Shown here: positions 33,221-41,422 of the stretch, piece after piece
How positions within the stretch are numbered: the first letter of the stretch is position 1
How the letters are laid out: the number at the start of each line of letters is the position of its first letter
IMG/VR virus record: IMGVR_UViG_3300011253_000436
Coordinates: 1 to 50,285 of that record
From: a virus
Direction: 5' to 3' (one strand)
Length of the DNA: 50,285 nt
Notes under the pieces: generated by a model
What the model saw: only the letters and a program-made list of their open reading frames with translations
Databases searched by the model: none
What the model was told of the DNA's origin: nothing
Translations under genes and position numbers: made by a program

Positions 33221-35347
33221 TTAATTAAGATGTGCAATATCAATTTCTTCTTGCTCAAGCCAATCTTTACCTACTTGTATTTCTATATCCAAGGGTAGAC
33301 CAAAGGTATAGTCGTACCTAGTTTGGATCTCTTCACCTACTTCGTACATAGCCCAGTGCAGAGCCTCTACTACCTTATCTAGCTCATCTGGAGCACAATC
33401 TACAACGATAGAATCGTGTACAGATAAGATTATCTTAGATACAAGGTTAAGCTCGTTGAACTTTCGTAAAGCTCTCACACAGGACAATGGAACAATGTCT
33501 GCTGTAGCGAAAGACTGTACAGGGAAGTTTTTTATCTGGGTAGCATTACTAACGCCCCCATTCTTAAAGCGTTTAACATCGGGGAACTTAAACTGGCGGC
33601 CTGATGGTATAGTGATAAGTGTATCTCTAAGTACGCCGGTTATTAGTTCGTCGTGCCAACTCTTTAAACCTTTATATATGTTGAAGTATTCATCGAAGTA
33701 AGCCTTTATGTGCGGAGCTTCTCCCATCCCCATACCACCGTACAGGGGAGCAAAGGTATACGCTTTGGCTGCCTGTCTCTCGTCTTTAGTTATTTGAGAT
33801 TCAGGTTTACGGTTAATGATGCTAGCAGTCTGCCTATGAACGTCCTTACCTTTAGTAATATCACTTATCACTTGTGGGTCTTTAGATAGTTCACCGGCAA
33901 CCCTAAACTCTAGACCGCTAAAGTCAGCTTCTATAATGCTACCACCTTCAAAGCGGGACACTACACAGCTACGGACAGGGAACTTACCGCCCTTCGGTTG
34001 GTTTTGAAAGTTAGGGTTAGAGCTAGATAGCCGCCCAGTCTTAGTTCTACACTGGTTAAACTGTGCGTGTAGCAGACCGTCGCTCCTAGTCCATGTTTCT
34101 ATACCATTAACGAAACTATCTAAGTAAGTAGAGATGGCATTGAGTCTCATGTAACCCTCTAAGAACTCTACCGCCTTATCCTTACCGCTAGCCTTAGCTT
34201 CGCCCACCAGTCTTTTTATCGTGACCTTACTGGTTGAGAACCCATTAACGCATACGTCTTTAACGCCTTGAGGAACCATACCAAAACCGGCAGTCTCTTT
34301 TGTCTGTACTAACAAGTAACCTCTTCCGTTACACACAGCGCAAGTACTAGCTTTTTTATACGGCTCACCATTCTTTTTAGTCTTTAGATACTGGCCTCTA
34401 CCTTTGCAAGTTACACAGTGCTCTGCTTTAGTCTTCTTAGCTACTTTAGTTGTGCGTCTAACGGCCTTAACAAACGCAGCAGGGGTCATCTTAGGCCTAA
34501 ATAAAGGTCTGCCTCTAGGGTTGTAGCCTAGGTTGAACACTTGTTTGTGTTCTCCCTTATTAACGAAATCCCTACTATATATTACCGTTGACATATCCTG
34601 ACCACTGGCTAAATTAACCGGCGTGTCGCCCATAACATCTTCAGTAAGAGCCTGTAACCTAGCCTCTATCTCTTCTTTCTCAGCTAAGTAGTCCTCTTTT
34701 ACACTGGCTAACCGTTTTTGATCTATGAATATACCATTCTCTTCCATGTTCACTAAGAACAATAGAAACTCATTCATTAGATCTAACGTAGGCTTCAGGC
34801 CTTCATTCTCAGGTAAGTCGTAGTCCTTGCATTGGTCTACATATATCTCTGCACAAGAGATTACATCTGCATCAGCGTACTCAATGACAGTGGCTAAGGC
34901 TATCTCCTCAAAGCCTACACCAGATTTAAACTGGGCATCTACTAAGTCAGACTTCTTCAGGGATACTCCTCGTCTCTCTGCCGTTTTAGACAAAGATTTA
35001 GGTATCATCTGGCCTCGGTCAATGACGTACTCCCCTATCATAGTGCAGTAGCACTTCTCAGGTAAGACAAAACCACTACCTTGCAGGGCTAAGATGTCGA
35101 ACTTGGCATTGTGAGCTACTAAAAGGTCTGCACCATCAAGCGCTTCTTGCAATTCTACAGGGCAGTCCGGTACTTCCTGTTCGTTATGGTAAAAGATAGC
35201 TCTCTTAGGCTCTCCCACAAACTCTGTGCCTTCCATCATATGCCAGTGGGCAGACACTAATTTGTTCTTCGGATGAAACGGAGCGTTATCTATAACTCCA
35301 TTCTCTCTCTGTACAGTTGTTTCACAATCTATAATAATCGTCTTCAT
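33221..35347 (-). CDS. DNA polymerase, family A, with inserted DnaJ-type zinc finger
   Basis: 708 residues. 3'-5' exonuclease about 1-180 (D7, E9, D84, and D159/D161 in YADAD). Zinc finger about 308-345 with two CxxCxGxG repeats, C311/C314 (CVTCKGRG) and C336/C339 (CAVCNGRG), i.e. half a DnaJ central domain. Polymerase: TGRLSSSNPNFQNQP, motif A ADFSGLEFR (D475), motif B R524-K528-F532, motif C SVHDS (D645). F532 equals E. coli position 762 (Phe). This architecture is, from memory, that of HMO-2011. It replicates the genome with the helicase and primase nearby. Confidence 0.95.
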   Translation of the reverse strand: MKTIIIDCETTVQRENGVIDNAPFHPKNKLVSAHWHMMEGTEFVGEPKRAIFYHNEQEVPDCPVELQEALDGADLLVAHNAKFDILALQGSGFVLPEKCYCTMIGEYVIDRGQMIPKSLSKTAERRGVSLKKSDLVDAQFKSGVGFEEIALATVIEYADADVISCAEIYVDQCKDYDLPENEGLKPTLDLMNEFLLFLVNMEENGIFIDQKRLASVKEDYLAEKEEIEARLQALTEDVMGDTPVNLASGQDMSTVIYSRDFVNKGEHKQVFNLGYNPRGRPLFRPKMTPAAFVKAVRRTTKVAKKTKAEHCVTCKGRGQYLKTKKNGEPYKKASTCAVCNGRGYLLVQTKETAGFGMVPQGVKDVCVNGFSTSKVTIKRLVGEAKASGKDKAVEFLEGYMRLNAISTYLDSFVNGIETWTRSDGLLHAQFNQCRTKTGRLSSSNPNFQNQPKGGKFPVRSCVVSRFEGGSIIEADFSGLEFRVAGELSKDPQVISDITKGKDVHRQTASIINRKPESQITKDERQAAKAYTFAPLYGGMGMGEAPHIKAYFDEYFNIYKGLKSWHDELITGVLRDTLITIPSGRQFKFPDVKRFKNGGVSNATQIKNFPVQSFATADIVPLSCVRALRKFNELNLVSKIILSVHDSIVVDCAPDELDKVVEALHWAMYEVGEEIQTRYDYTFGLPLDIEIQVGKDWLEQEEIDIAHLN

Positions 35348-35589
35348 TCTTCATCTCCGAATGTACCTGTAAATTGAATTACAAAGCGGTTAGGGCAGAG
35401 ACCTAGTATGTTGTATGCAATCCAACTAACAGAGTCCTCTTCGCTCATATCGTCTCGCTCCATAAAGAAGTCCACCATCTTGTAGTAGTCATAAACTAGC
35501 CACATATTCTGGTCAACACCTACTACACAAGAGTCTAGCCCAGTAAGTATTAACGCTCTAGGGTCTAAATCTTCTCGATATACTTGCAT
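35344..35589 (-). CDS. Small acidic protein in the replication operon
   Basis: 81 residues. Starts in a TAATG overlap with the helicase and stops in an ATGA overlap with the polymerase. MQVYREDLDPRALILTGLDS, then a mixed alpha/beta acidic sequence ending FGDEE. I recall similar small proteins with an ALILTGLD-x-C-x-xG start in other phages, but no function is known. Confidence 0.6.
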   Translation of the reverse strand: MQVYREDLDPRALILTGLDSCVVGVDQNMWLVYDYYKMVDFFMERDDMSEEDSVSWIAYNILGLCPNRFVIQFTGTFGDEE

Positions 35590-36836
35590 TATTCAGTGTA
35601 CCTCGAACGATAGGGGTCTATCCTACAGGTTATAGTGCCATGATAGCCATTCAATTTATTCTTACCTACAGTAATGAATCTAGACACGTTATCTTCGTCG
35701 TCCCCAGAGTCTCCCGTAGTATCATCGTCGTACTTGCCTATACCAAAAACAAGGTCTGCTTCAGCAAACTTACCTATTTTACTGCCCTCTGCATCAAAAG
35801 GCGTGACTCTCGTTCTACCAGAAGCACTGGCATTAGCTTGAGATACACCAATGATGGCACAATTCTGCCTCTTGGCTACCTCGCGTAACTGTAAGTACAA
35901 CTCTCTAAGTTTATGGTGGTTAGCCTCAAACGCCCCACTTACCGCTACCTTGTCGGCTTGGTCAATAAAAACAACGTCAGGCTTTATAGACTGTATGTGA
36001 GCCTCAAGAGTACTTATATCCCAACCCTGACCATTCCTGAAGTCCAACTTACGGTACATATCATGTGCCTTGTAGAGATCTACTGCGGCCTTTAGATTCT
36101 TAGGGTTACCTTCTAGCTCTTTCTGAGTAAAGCCAGTGTAGGCGGTGACTGCTCGTTTTTGGTGTTTAGTGTGAGCTTCCTCATTACAGACGAATAAACA
36201 TTTAGCACCTTGGGCAGCAAACCCGTCTGGTGCAGCAGCTAAAGATAAACAAAATGCAGTCTTACCTGTTTCAGGGGTAGCTAAAACTACAGCAAACTCC
36301 GTAGCGCCTATGCCGTAGACTTTACGACTTAATGTACCTATATTAAATTGCCATCTACCTTCGTCTGATTCGTTAGCTATTAACTCCTCTAAATCAAACT
36401 CTTCGTAGTCTGCCACTTCGTCAGGCGTGAACCCGTCTGCAAGCCTCTCTAGATAAGAAGTCAACCGTATGAATCCGTCGTAGTTGCCTTCGCTTATCTC
36501 TAAGCCTAGGTTAGCAATTTTACGTCCCGCTTCCCTTTTCCATAGACCAGATAGGACATCTCCGGCAATCTCAGGGGACAGAGGGTCGGACAGGCCAATA
36601 TCCTCAATTAAGGACGCTATCATGTCTGTTTCAGCCTTAGTGGCTACAGGGTAGGATTCTTTGTACAGGTGGAGTAGGGAGTGAGTGCTTAAATCTTGCC
36701 CGTATTTGTTGTGGGCAGTGGTGATTAAGCTATATAAAGTGTTTAGGTCTCCTTCCCAAAGGTGAGCGGCTAAACGGGATTGGTTGGTGCTATAAAAATC
36801 ATGGGACAAAAGGTTCTTAAATAAACTGAGAGACAT
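35589..36836 (-). CDS. Replicative DNA helicase (DnaB/RecA-like)
   Basis: 415 residues, GAGGA site. N-terminal helical part about 1-160; ATPase core from about 170. Walker A is ATPETGKT (186-193): the first Gly of GxxxxGKT is Ala. Walker B VVFIDQAD; sensor GVSQAN; arginine-finger-like KNKLNGYHGT near the end. Unwinds DNA ahead of the polymerase as a hexamer. Separate from the primase gene, unlike the fused T7 gp4. Confidence 0.85.
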   Translation of the reverse strand: MSLSLFKNLLSHDFYSTNQSRLAAHLWEGDLNTLYSLITTAHNKYGQDLSTHSLLHLYKESYPVATKAETDMIASLIEDIGLSDPLSPEIAGDVLSGLWKREAGRKIANLGLEISEGNYDGFIRLTSYLERLADGFTPDEVADYEEFDLEELIANESDEGRWQFNIGTLSRKVYGIGATEFAVVLATPETGKTAFCLSLAAAPDGFAAQGAKCLFVCNEEAHTKHQKRAVTAYTGFTQKELEGNPKNLKAAVDLYKAHDMYRKLDFRNGQGWDISTLEAHIQSIKPDVVFIDQADKVAVSGAFEANHHKLRELYLQLREVAKRQNCAIIGVSQANASASGRTRVTPFDAEGSKIGKFAEADLVFGIGKYDDDTTGDSGDDEDNVSRFITVGKNKLNGYHGTITCRIDPYRSRYTE

Positions 36837-36913
36837 TTCTGCGTCCTCGCTAATGGGTTAAATTGTAAGTATACAAACAGGCGGGTGAGTATACAGCCTA
36901 GCTTTGTATAGGG

Positions 36914-37684
36914 TCAAGTAGATAGAAAGTCGGACACCTCACTTGCATCTAAATGCTTCAAGTCTAAGCCATTGAGGAACTTAGTGCGGACGTTAGTATA
37001 TCCGTCCAGTTGTCGGGATAACCGTAGGCCTTTCTTACTGGCATCCTTATCTAAACAGACAATGACATTCTGATACTTAACTGCTTGCATCTTCTGTGTC
37101 CGGTCTAGGTTAGTGCCGAGTAAGGCTAGTCCAGTGTACTCATGGCTAACTGCACAGGCAGACGGGGCATCTTCGACTATTACCGCAGTATCCGCGTAAA
37201 CTCCCGTACTAGAGACTACAAAACAACCAGTAGTATCTCCGTAGGTACGCCACTTAGGTATCTTTCCGGTTATAGACCGACCAACGTAGCCTTTCCCCTC
37301 ATTCATACCGAACAGAATCCTATCTTCTGCCGGTGAATAGCGTATTTCTACTCGGTGGTTAAGGTGAGCATCTAAGCAGTGAGACTTAGCTAGCCAGTCT
37401 ACTAACAACGGACGAGAATCCACTGCTACTAATGTGTCCGGTATACCGCTCTTACACAATACCTTTGGTGGTGTATTGTGTATAGCATTAGATAGCTCTA
37501 CGCTAGTTCTATCAGTGCGTAGGCTTCCTCTAACGGTACAGGTAGCCTTAAAACAATTCCAAAGGAGTCTACCGTCCCTACGGGTGACGTACAGCTTAGA
37601 ACGCCCTCCACAATAGGGACAGTTTAACTTAAGGGTCTCATCAGGGGCTATGGACAGGCCTCTAACAAAATCAGCCTCTCTCAT
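36914..37684 (-). CDS. DNA primase (zinc ribbon plus TOPRIM)
   Basis: 256 residues; ATGA overlap with the preceding tiny frame. N-terminal zinc ribbon C22-x2-C25 and C43-x4-C48 (CPYCGG ... WNCFKATC). TOPRIM: VIVEDAPSACAV (Glu) and VIVCLDKDASKKG (Asp-x-Asp). It is short compared with DnaG (no helicase-binding tail); resembles the primase half of T7 gp4 (about 260 residues). Lays RNA primers for the polymerase. Confidence 0.9.
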   Translation of the reverse strand: MREADFVRGLSIAPDETLKLNCPYCGGRSKLYVTRRDGRLLWNCFKATCTVRGSLRTDRTSVELSNAIHNTPPKVLCKSGIPDTLVAVDSRPLLVDWLAKSHCLDAHLNHRVEIRYSPAEDRILFGMNEGKGYVGRSITGKIPKWRTYGDTTGCFVVSSTGVYADTAVIVEDAPSACAVSHEYTGLALLGTNLDRTQKMQAVKYQNVIVCLDKDASKKGLRLSRQLDGYTNVRTKFLNGLDLKHLDASEVSDFLST

Positions 37685-37749
37685 ACCTCATGCTCTAGCA
37701 TATATTCAAGGACAGCAATTAACCTAACTTTAAATTCTAAATCCGTCAT
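37681..37749 (-). CDS. Tiny coupled ORF (22 residues)
   Basis: MTDLEFKVRLIAVLEYMLEHEV. Both ends form ATGA overlaps (start with microprotein B stop, stop with primase start). Could be a leader that couples primase translation, or a microprotein with one amphipathic helix. Supported only by spacing. Confidence 0.4.
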   Translation of the reverse strand: MTDLEFKVRLIAVLEYMLEHEV

Positions 37750-37934
37750 AACAGGCGCTCCTCTTCAGTTACTTTCCTAACATTAAATACGCTTTGCTCA
37801 GTTAGCAGGTCATACTCACATACATCATCAAATACGCCCTCTCTAACCATAGAAACGGCTTCCTCTTCACTATCCGCAGTAACCACATAGGTTACAGGGG
37901 TATAGTTGGTAGCAGTTACTTTATACGTCCCCAT
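37746..37934 (-). CDS. DpnD/PcfM-like microprotein B
   Basis: 62 residues. MGTYKVTATNYTPVTYVVTA followed by DSEEEAVSMVREG and ... VRKVTEEE: beta-beta-alpha-beta with the same frame as the genes at 28948 and 42676. Overlaps the previous gene by 14 bp. Unknown function. Confidence 0.6.
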   Translation of the reverse strand: MGTYKVTATNYTPVTYVVTADSEEEAVSMVREGVFDDVCEYDLLTEQSVFNVRKVTEEERLL

Positions 37935-38217
37935 TATACATTCCTCCGGTTGCAGGCGTTAGCAGGGTAGCTACTTCTTCTTCAGAAATAGGAATGTCGT
38001 CACTACCTAGTGCCTTATCAGAGAATAAACGTAGTTGGTGGAGCACTTCTTGGTCGCTATAGCCTCGCTCCATAGCATTATCACCAAAGGCTAGCTCGTA
38101 GACTGCTTCGGTGAATCTATAGGCTTGATATAGGCTTCGTTCTAGGATATGTACGTCGCGGGTTAGCTTCTGTACATCGTTAAGGAGGGTTTCAGTTGGT
38201 TCTACATACTTAGTCAT
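37921..38217 (-). CDS. Unrecognised early protein
   Basis: 98 residues. Helical start (ETLLNDVQKLTRDVHILERS) then a long acidic part ending MYNGDV; no motif. Upstream of microprotein B with a 14-bp overlap; separated from the next upstream gene by 79 bp that holds a GC hairpin. Confidence 0.55.
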   Translation of the reverse strand: MTKYVEPTETLLNDVQKLTRDVHILERSLYQAYRFTEAVYELAFGDNAMERGYSDQEVLHQLRLFSDKALGSDDIPISEEEVATLLTPATGGMYNGDV

Positions 38218-38261
38218 GGTTATAGCCTCTAGTTAAGGTATTAAGGGTTATATAGGGTATC

Positions 38262-38278
38262 GCCCCCGCAAGGGGGGC
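38262..38278. other. GC hairpin in an early-operon gap
   Basis: Stem GCCCCC (38262-38267) / GGGGGC (38273-38278), 5-base loop, in the 79-bp gap between genes at 37921 and 38297. On the plus strand it is followed by TTATTTAT, so it would best stop transcripts running rightward, against the genes here. On the minus strand it lacks a U-run; it may be an RNA-stability element. Confidence 0.45.
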
Positions 38279-38296
38279 TTATTTATATCATGGATA

Positions 38297-38644
38297 TTAA
38301 ACGGTGTCAATCGACCCGTCAGGATACAGTTCTACACCGTCGCCCAAATAGACAGGAAAGCCGTCTTCTACGCAGAGATCATTATACATCTCTACATACT
38401 CGTCGGTCTCTCCTTCAGTGTCTTTTTTAGTTTCACTTTCCTCCGTAAACGGGTTGGTCATCTTTTTGAGCAGTTCGTTAAGCTCCTGAATGTATTTTTC
38501 CGCCTCCTCCATAGTAAGAAAGAAGGCTGCCGATGCGTCATTTAAAGCATCTAAACCCTGAGTATACTGCCACTCTAAGTCTTCAATATAACTCATTACT
38601 GCCCCAATAAGATTATCTTCTTGCAGTTCGTCGAGATTTAGCAT
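38297..38644 (-). CDS. Unrecognised acidic protein
   Basis: 115 residues from ATG 38644, chosen because AGGGGAG precedes it and it overlaps the upstream stop; an upstream in-frame ATG at 38680 lies deep in the previous gene. Helical first half with AMSYIEDLEWQ-like content, KYIQELNELLKKM, and a very acidic second half ending SIDTV. Unknown. Confidence 0.5.
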   Translation of the reverse strand: MLNLDELQEDNLIGAVMSYIEDLEWQYTQGLDALNDASAAFFLTMEEAEKYIQELNELLKKMTNPFTEESETKKDTEGETDEYVEMYNDLCVEDGFPVYLGDGVELYPDGSIDTV

Positions 38645-38892
38645 GGCTCCCCTCCACTGAGAGCAAACATAAGCTCCCACGCTACGTCTGTAGCTTCTAG
38701 CCTGACCATTTCAGAGCTAACGTCAGTCTCGCCGTTACGGACTCTGTAGCCAACGATACGCAGCTTACCGGCATCGTCGGTGAACATATTTAAGTCGAGC
38801 GTGACCCCATTCAAAGACATCTCAAACCATTCGTCAATAGACTCTGGCTCTAAGGACACCTCATTGGCGCATTTAGGACATACTTTAATCAT
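38638..38892 (-). CDS. Small CPKC-motif protein
   Basis: 84 residues. MIKVCPKCANEVSLEP gives one zinc-knuckle-like pair (C5, C8); further Cys occurs only at the end. Then EWFEMSLNGVTLDLNMF and a beta pattern GKLRIVGYRVRNGE. Strong AAGGAGAGAG before the ATG. Unknown. Confidence 0.5.
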   Translation of the reverse strand: MIKVCPKCANEVSLEPESIDEWFEMSLNGVTLDLNMFTDDAGKLRIVGYRVRNGETDVSSEMVRLEATDVAWELMFALSGGEPC

Positions 38893-38946
38893 TTCTCTCT
38901 CCTTAATTCATACAATTTAAGTTAGTGTTATTGCTAAGTTGACTGA

Positions 38947-39267
38947 TCATAACGAACCACCGCTGGCGTGCTTATCATTCCAGCGGTTGTTTACTAGTGT
39001 TCGCTTGTTATCCTGTATTATATCAATGGCGCATTGGGTGGCGTTGAATAGCTCGCGCTTAGTCTTTGCCTTATAGACTGTAATACTTTCTAAATGCGCG
39101 CCTATAATAAGCCATTGCCTTAACTCATAATAAGCACCTAATTGTATTAGGTATTTACCGCGTTCCGGTATATCGCTATGTATAGACTCCTGTAGCCTAT
39201 ATTCACTCAATACATTTAGCTCTCGCGCTTGTGCGTGCAAATTGATGATTTTAATTCTATCACTCAT
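38947..39267 (-). CDS. Unrecognised protein
   Basis: 106 residues from ATG 39267 (ATGA overlap with the previous gene). Helical (RIKIINLHAQARELNVLSEY; LIQLGAYYELRQWLIIGAHL) with a basic end. No family recognised. Confidence 0.55.
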   Translation of the reverse strand: MSDRIKIINLHAQARELNVLSEYRLQESIHSDIPERGKYLIQLGAYYELRQWLIIGAHLESITVYKAKTKRELFNATQCAIDIIQDNKRTLVNNRWNDKHASGGSL

Positions 39268-39569
39268 AATTGTACTCTCCATACTGTTTTTAATTCATCT
39301 TTGGTAGCTAATTGGTGGGTGGTAGCCCCGTTCACCTTGCCCCGATATACCCGTAACTGATTAGGAGCAAAGTTAGGGTTAGTAGTGTGAAAGTACACTT
39401 GAAAGTTCACCACTAGATCCAGTGGGTACTTGCCTTGCTTATACGCTTCGCAGTAGGTATCCAGTATCTTCTGGCTATGCTTTATGCCTCTACTGATAAA
39501 GTTAGCAGCGCGTGAGCCGTAGTGGCTCCCGTCTGCGTAGTAAACGTCAAAGACGCAATAGTTATTCAT
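39264..39569 (-). CDS. Unrecognised protein
   Basis: 101 residues. Rich in Tyr/Asn: NNYCVFDVYYADGSHYGSRA, then a basic middle and VWRVQL end. Beta-rich, no known motif. Its stop overlaps the next ATG. Confidence 0.55.
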   Translation of the reverse strand: MNNYCVFDVYYADGSHYGSRAANFISRGIKHSQKILDTYCEAYKQGKYPLDLVVNFQVYFHTTNPNFAPNQLRVYRGKVNGATTHQLATKDELKTVWRVQL

Positions 39570-39571
39570 TT

Positions 39572-39718
39572 TTAATCCTCTACAGTGGTGTAGTACTTGA
39601 GTTTATCCGAAGCTATCAACTCCGTTAGGTGAGCATACAGTTGCTCTTTTAATTGCGCGTCACTCTCAACATCAAAGGGGTCAAATTCAAATTTAATTAC
39701 TACTTTTTGTAAGTCCAT
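39572..39718 (-). CDS. 48-residue small protein
   Basis: MDLQKVVIKFEFDPFDVESD then AQLKEQLYAHLTEL and a short end. Too short for a 60-residue cutoff; placed exactly between two genes (3 bp after one, 2 bp before the other), with GAGGTGA before the ATG, so it is likely real. Unknown. Confidence 0.5.
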   Translation of the reverse strand: MDLQKVVIKFEFDPFDVESDAQLKEQLYAHLTELIASDKLKYYTTVED

Positions 39719-39721
39719 TAC

Positions 39722-40027
39722 TCACCTCGCCAAATCAAAAAAGTCGCCGTCGATAATATCTTGCTGCACCTCTTCTAGTAGCCACTCTAAGTGCGCGTCT
39801 AAGCTAAACTCAGGATCAACTACTACGGCGCTCTTGGGTATGTAAACTGACTTTTCTTCGGCGGTACTAACCGAACCCCGTTCGGCAATGATGCTATTAC
39901 CTAGAAAATAGACGTTACATTCTAGCCAGTCTTTATCTCCGGCCTCAGTAGCTATTTCTACCTCAAAAATAGGTAAGCAGTCTGACTCGTTTAGTTCCGC
40001 TTGCAGCTTTTTTGTGTGAATGTGCAT
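39722..40027 (-). CDS. First gene of the leftward arm, unrecognised
   Basis: 101 residues. MHIHTKKLQAELNESDCLPI, beta-rich centre (WLECNVYFLGNSIIAERG) and acidic helical end (HLEWLLEEVQQDIIDGD). No motif. Being first after the divergent gap, it may be an immediate-early host-takeover protein; this is inference. Confidence 0.55.
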   Translation of the reverse strand: MHIHTKKLQAELNESDCLPIFEVEIATEAGDKDWLECNVYFLGNSIIAERGSVSTAEEKSVYIPKSAVVVDPEFSLDAHLEWLLEEVQQDIIDGDFFDLAR

Positions 40028-40331
40028 TTTAGTACTCTCTCTCGATTAATAGGATCTCTCAACGAATACAGAGTATCTCTTGCCACTATTTGTATGTCTA
40101 ATTTACTTCGTGAATGTAAGGTATTCATTAAAATGATAAAGGTGAGCTAACTACATACGGTTTAATCGTGAAGTACACAATATAAGGTAAAAACATAGCT
40201 AAATCAGGTAGTTACGTTACAAAAATAAGACACTTAACTACAACACACCCCGTTTTTCGCACTAATACTTGCTTTATGGGTGAACTACGTTTAGTCTAGC
40301 CGCCTTACTTAAATCGGACGGAGCACCAACA
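40028..40331. other. Divergent intergenic region (304 bp)
   Basis: Separates the leftward early arm from the rightward moron array. AT-rich, no ORF. It should hold the early leftward promoter, but I see no clear -35/-10 pair on the minus strand; the best, TTGTGT-N17-TATGTA near 40180-40150, is weak. On the plus strand a TTGC promoter for the next gene ends near 40297. Confidence 0.5.
40269..40296 (+). promoter_or_regulatory. Possible promoter of the 68-residue gene
   Basis: TTGCTT (40269-40274), 16-17-bp spacer, TTAGTC/TAGTCT. Weak -10, but the -35 context ACTTGC and spacing match the clearer promoters at 40680 and 41582. Confidence 0.35.
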
Positions 40332-40538
40332 ATGCCAACAGACTACGAACTTATGCAAGCAAAGAAGAGCGGGCGTGATGAAAGCCTAAAAGTACTGAAC
40401 ATGAACACAACTGAGCTAACCGCTCTGGTGAGCTACTGTTACACCTTAACTCATGGCGATAAGGCTATTTTTAAGGATAGCGTGACCCCATTAGACGTAC
40501 TGGGTGAGCTAAAAGATATAACGCGGGTGAACGCGTGA
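40332..40538 (+). CDS. Small unknown protein of the moron array
   Basis: 68 residues. MPTDYELMQAKKSGRDESLK, TTELTALVSYCYTLTHGDKA and IFKDSVTPLDVLGELKDI: mostly helical, no motif. Between a weak promoter and a clear terminator at 40620, so a single-gene unit. Confidence 0.55.
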   Translation: MPTDYELMQAKKSGRDESLKVLNMNTTELTALVSYCYTLTHGDKAIFKDSVTPLDVLGELKDITRVNA

Positions 40539-40619
40539 ACTAGCTATAGACAACGGGTGAGCCTTGCTATATAGTATCCCCTAAATTAAAGCACCTTGAG
40601 TGCTCTCTCCCCCCCTCAT

Positions 40620-40646
40620 GCCGGCCTAATCCTCCGGCTTTTTTTT
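40620..40646 (+). terminator. Terminator after the 68-residue gene
   Basis: GCCGG (40620-40624) / CCGGC (40634-40638) stem followed by eight T. A second small hairpin AGCAC/GTGCT (40590-40604) lies upstream without a U-run. Confidence 0.8.
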
Positions 40647-40679
40647 GCCTGACTGTTTTATCGTATATAAAAAAAATAC

Positions 40680-40707
40680 TTGCAATTACTTTGCATGGTG
40701 CTAGTAT
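40680..40707 (+). promoter_or_regulatory. Sigma-70-like promoter of the cysteine-cluster gene
   Basis: TTGCAA (40680-40685), 16-bp spacer, TAGTAT (40702-40707), 34 bp before ATG 40742. Confidence 0.6.
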
Positions 40708-40741
40708 TTAATCTCATCTTAATAAACGGGAGTTATTAAAT

Positions 40742-41422
40742 ATGAATTACTCATTGCATCAACCTAGCACCGGCAACAAGGTTTCCCCCATATACCGAAC
40801 GTATTCTCATAAAGACACTTGCCCCAATACTTGCCCATTAAAGGCCGGCGGCGGCTGTTACGCTGAAAATTTTCACACTAACCTACATTGGGATAAGGTA
40901 ACCAAAGGCGAGCGCGGCGTTAACTGGGATTCATTCCTTGAAGCTGTCGACGATATACCGCGCCGGTCAACTGTACGTCATAACATAGGCGGCGACCTGC
41001 CACACAATAGTGGCGCGATAGATTCCGATAATATGGCCGCGTTAACTAAGGCGATAACTAGTCGCAATAAAACCGGCTTCACTTATACGCACCACCAACT
41101 AACCGAGCACAATACCGCCGAGTTATTAAAGGCGAATAAAGCCGGCTTCACTGTTAACGTGAGCGCCAACAATACCGCCGAAGCTGTCCGGATACATAAG
41201 CATACTGGTTTACCGGTTGCAACCTTGCTTCCAATGGATGCGCCTAACGTCCAAACTATAGACGGCGTTAAAATTGTGGCTTGTCCGGCGGAAAAGTCAA
41301 AGCGCGTGACTTGTGCCACTTGTGCGGATTCTTTTTGTGCGGCGCGTGAACGTGATTTTATAGTAGGTTTCCGCGCTCATGGCTCAAAAAAGAAAAACGC
41401 CGACCTTATAGCTAGCGCGTGA
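40742..41422 (+). CDS. Cysteine-cluster protein (DUF7227-like)
   Basis: 226 residues. N-terminal CPNTCPLKAGGGCYAENFH (C28, C32, C40) and C-terminal CPAEKS...TCATCADSFCAARE, then FIVGFRAHGSKKK. This CP-x-x-CPL...GGCYAE start and C..C...C / I-x-F-x-x-HG end is a pattern I recall from phage and plasmid proteins (DUF7227); the Cys groups probably bind Fe-S or zinc. I considered radical-SAM Gp37/Gp68-type proteins, but the Cys spacing differs. Codons are GCG/GCC/CGC/GGC-rich, unlike the rest of the phage, with its own promoter and terminator. Function unknown. Confidence 0.6.
   Translation: MNYSLHQPSTGNKVSPIYRTYSHKDTCPNTCPLKAGGGCYAENFHTNLHWDKVTKGERGVNWDSFLEAVDDIPRRSTVRHNIGGDLPHNSGAIDSDNMAALTKAITSRNKTGFTYTHHQLTEHNTAELLKANKAGFTVNVSANNTAEAVRIHKHTGLPVATLLPMDAPNVQTIDGVKIVACPAEKSKRVTCATCADSFCAARERDFIVGFRAHGSKKKNADLIASA

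Noticed and set aside
40028-40331. A clear early promoter for the leftward arm
   Set aside because: The minus-strand candidates (such as TTGTGT-N17-TATGTA) match too few consensus bases to be listed as a feature.
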